From VYFG01 sp965204165 (lineage in GTDB: Bacteria > Pseudomonadota > Gammaproteobacteria > Arenicellales > Poriferihabitantaceae), in NCBI GenBank assembly GCA_965204165.1, contig OZ241969.1, forward strand, positions 4,402,001-4,466,000: a DNA stretch of 64,000 nucleotides, given 5' to 3'. This document shows, in pieces, positions 61,903 to 64,000 of the stretch (position 1 is the stretch's first letter; each line of letters begins with the position of its first letter). A program made the translations under genes and the position numbers. Below the pieces are notes generated by a model. That model saw nothing but the letters and a program-made list of their open reading frames with translations. It ran no database searches and was not told the origin of the DNA.

Positions 61903-63120
61903 ATGACCGCATCCACCTCCCGCACCTCCTTCCCCAGACGGGTCGCCGCAGCCCGGCCCCGCAAGCGCAAGTACGACCTCTGGGACGACGCCATCTCCGG
62001 ACTCGGCCTGTCCGTCCATCCCTCCGGAACCCGCTCCTTCTTCCTGCGCCGCCGGACCCCCGGGGGCCGGGTCCGCCGCGTCACCCTCGGGTCCGCCGAC
62101 GCCATGAGCGTCCCCCAGGCCCGCCATGAGGCGCGCCGGGTCCTGCCCGGGCTCGCCGATCCGCCGGCCCGGAACGCCGGTCCCCGGTATCCCGGCCGCC
62201 CCATGGCCGACTTCGCCGCCGAGTTCCTCGAGCGCCACGCCCGCCACTGGAAGCCCCGCACCCGGCAGGCCAACCGGCGCATCGTCCACAACGAGATCCT
62301 CCCCGTCCTCGGCCACCTGGCCGTGGACGGCATCGGACCCGGGCACGTCCGGGACTGGTTCGCCGCCATGGCGGACCGCCCCGGCACCGCGAACCGCTCC
62401 ATGCCGGTCCTGTCCGTCATGATGCGCATGGCCGAGCTGTGGGGATACCGCGACCACAACACCAACCCCTGCCGGCGCACTCGGCGCTACCGGACCGCCC
62501 CCAGGGAGCGGTTCCTGACCGCGGACGAGATGGCCCGGCTCGGCGCCGCCCTCGACCGCCACGAACCCGACTGCCCCCAGGCCGTCGCCGTGATCCGCCT
62601 GCTGCTGCTCACCGGCTGCCGCGCCGGCGAGGTCACCGGCCTGCAGTGGGACTGGATCCGGGACCGCCGCATCCTGCTCCCCGACTCCAAGTCCGGCCCC
62701 CGCACCGTGTGGCTGGCCGGCGCCGCCCGCAGGGTCATCGACGCCATCCCCCGCCGGGACCCGGACTGCCCGTTCGTCTTCCCCGGGCGCTCGCCCGGCA
62801 AGCCGGTCTCGACCATCTCCCACCACTGGCGGCGCATCCGGGACGACGCCGGGCTGGCTGGCGTCCGCCTCCACGACCTGCGCCACACCTGGGCCTCCGT
62901 GGCCGCCATGAACGGCGCCGACATGGTGACCATCGCCAGACTGCTCGGCCACGCTCTGGTCGAGACCACCGAGCGCTACGTCCACCTGTCCGCCCGCTCC
63001 GTCGCCGATGCCGCCGACCGGGTCTCGGGCCGCATCGGCGCGGCCATGGCCGGCGATGGCGGAAACGGCATCGTCGAACACGGCCGCGAGCGCCGGGGAG
63101 GCCGCCATGCCCAGGGTTGA
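61903..63120 (+). CDS. P4-type tyrosine recombinase, first of a tandem pair
   Basis: 405 residues. The N-terminal arm domain (WDDAISGLGLSVHPSGTRSF), core-binding domain (about 105-190), and catalytic residues: Arg in GCRAGEV, HxxR in LHDLRHTWAS, His in LLGHAL, Tyr in TERYVHL. All catalytic residues are present. Its stop overlaps the next recombinase gene by 14 bp, so the pair is co-translated. Confidence 0.92.
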   Translation: MTASTSRTSFPRRVAAARPRKRKYDLWDDAISGLGLSVHPSGTRSFFLRRRTPGGRVRRVTLGSADAMSVPQARHEARRVLPGLADPPARNAGPRYPGRPMADFAAEFLERHARHWKPRTRQANRRIVHNEILPVLGHLAVDGIGPGHVRDWFAAMADRPGTANRSMPVLSVMMRMAELWGYRDHNTNPCRRTRRYRTAPRERFLTADEMARLGAALDRHEPDCPQAVAVIRLLLLTGCRAGEVTGLQWDWIRDRRILLPDSKSGPRTVWLAGAARRVIDAIPRRDPDCPFVFPGRSPGKPVSTISHHWRRIRDDAGLAGVRLHDLRHTWASVAAMNGADMVTIARLLGHALVETTERYVHLSARSVADAADRVSGRIGAAMAGDGGNGIVEHGRERRGGRHAQG

Positions 63121-64000
63121 CCTCACCCCCCGGCTGGCCCGGGACTGCGCCGCCGGTCCCCGGGAGACCATCCTGTTCGACCGCGGGCAGCCCGGCTTCG
63201 GGCTGCGCGTCCATCCCTCCGGGCGCAAGGTGTACGTCCTCCAGGCCCGCATCGGGGGCCGCACGCGGCGGTTCGTCATCGCCCGCCACGGCGAGGTCGA
63301 ACTCGCCGAGGCCAGGCGCCGCGCCCGCGACCTCCGCGCGCGCATCGACGCCGGCGGGGACCCCGCCGAGGAGCGTCGCAGGGCGCGGCGCGTCCCGGAC
63401 TTCTCCGCCTTCGCCGGGGAGTACCTGCGGCGCTGCGCCCCGAACCTGAAGCCCTCGGGCCGCAGGACCGTCCGCACCTACCTCAAGGCGCGGCTCCTGC
63501 CCGCCTTCGGCAGGACGCCGGTCGACCGCATCGGCCCCGAGGACGTCGCCGCCTGGTTCGACGCCGCCAGCACCGAACGCCCCGGCGCCGCCAACCGCGC
63601 CTTCGAGATTCTCCGCACGATGATGTTCCGCGCCGAGGAATGGGGCTGGCGCCCGCCCGGGACCAACCCCTGCCTCGGCATCGCGAAGAACCCGCGCCGC
63701 AACGTCGCCCGCTGCCTCGACGCCGGCGAGCTCGAACGACTAGGCCGCGCCCTCGACGGGCGCGAGGCCGGGTGGCCCGAGGCCGTCGCCGCGATCCGCC
63801 TCATTGCGCTGACCGGCTGCCGCCGCAGCGAGGTGCTCGACCGCCGCTGGCGCGACATCGGCGACGACGCCATCCGGCTGACCGACGCCAAGACCGGACC
63901 GCGCACGGTGCCCCTCGGCGCCGCGGCCCGCGACCTCGTCGCCGCCATCGCCGGCCCGATCGACACGACCGGCTCTCCCCGAACGCGCGATCCCGACGCG
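63107..64000 (+). CDS. P4-type tyrosine recombinase, second of a tandem pair, cut by window end
   Basis: ATG 63107 overlaps the first recombinase gene. The 298 visible residues have an arm-binding domain (FDRGQPGFGLRVHPSGRKVY), a core-binding domain and the start of the catalytic domain with Arg in GCRRSEV. The HxxR and Tyr lie beyond the window. The two paired enzymes differ clearly in sequence. Confidence 0.88.
   Translation, partial: MPRVDLTPRLARDCAAGPRETILFDRGQPGFGLRVHPSGRKVYVLQARIGGRTRRFVIARHGEVELAEARRRARDLRARIDAGGDPAEERRRARRVPDFSAFAGEYLRRCAPNLKPSGRRTVRTYLKARLLPAFGRTPVDRIGPEDVAAWFDAASTERPGAANRAFEILRTMMFRAEEWGWRPPGTNPCLGIAKNPRRNVARCLDAGELERLGRALDGREAGWPEAVAAIRLIALTGCRRSEVLDRRWRDIGDDAIRLTDAKTGPRTVPLGAAARDLVAAIAGPIDTTGSPRTRDPDA

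Overview
The window reads as chromosomal DNA of a GC-rich proteobacterium, most likely a gammaproteobacterium. The housekeeping anchor is polA flanked by a DUF2782-type small protein and a LOG-family protein, an arrangement I recall from Pseudomonas-like genomes. No rRNA, tRNA or CRISPR array was found. Several large accessory blocks of different base composition follow one another.

1-7.6 kb: a catabolic and uptake cluster. An IPNS-like dioxygenase and an amino-acid-type ABC permease run leftward. Rieske oxygenase, solute-binding protein, creatininase-family hydrolase, M29/NicX-like protein, MetX-fold hydrolase and Gfo/Idh oxidoreductase run rightward, the last four with stop/start overlaps. 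7.6-16.2 kb: core genes (a sensor kinase with an extended input region, DUF2782, LOG protein, polA, cfa). 16.2-28.6 kb: an amino-acid catabolism region with proline racemase-family enzyme, DctPQM TRAP transporter, Kbl, SDR, XRE-cupin regulator, alanine/glycine symporter, and a divergent GST/ArsR pair. A 1620-bp IS4-like element sits exactly on the dctM stop codon, with perfect 13-bp terminal repeats and a 9-bp target duplication.

28.6-46.3 kb: a visibly more AT-rich island. It begins with a parDE remnant, a hydantoinase-A-like fragment and a P4-type integrase. It carries a dense set of defence-like genes: a degenerate IrrE-like protein with a PD-(D/E)XK-like DUF6615 protein, a DEDDh exonuclease with a C-terminal membrane anchor, a GIY-YIG-like gene, a leftward set (P-loop, RES, HEPN-like and four-helix membrane proteins), and a 1349-residue protein joining a Cap4-like nuclease to a STAND NTPase and a helical repeat region (AVAST-like). 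The last two groups are the best candidates for an undescribed system.

46.3-64 kb: a very GC-rich block. It has a large Calx-beta/autotransporter gene with a heptanucleotide tandem repeat at its 5' end (probable phase variation). A second module follows with small unknown proteins sharing a leader motif, SSB, a DUF2493/SLOG protein, a multi-CxxC protein split by a y4bABCD-type serine recombinase element, and two overlapping tyrosine recombinase genes running off the right edge. Two decayed copies of the same recombinase-element terminus lie at about 36.6-37.0 and 51.7-51.8 kb.
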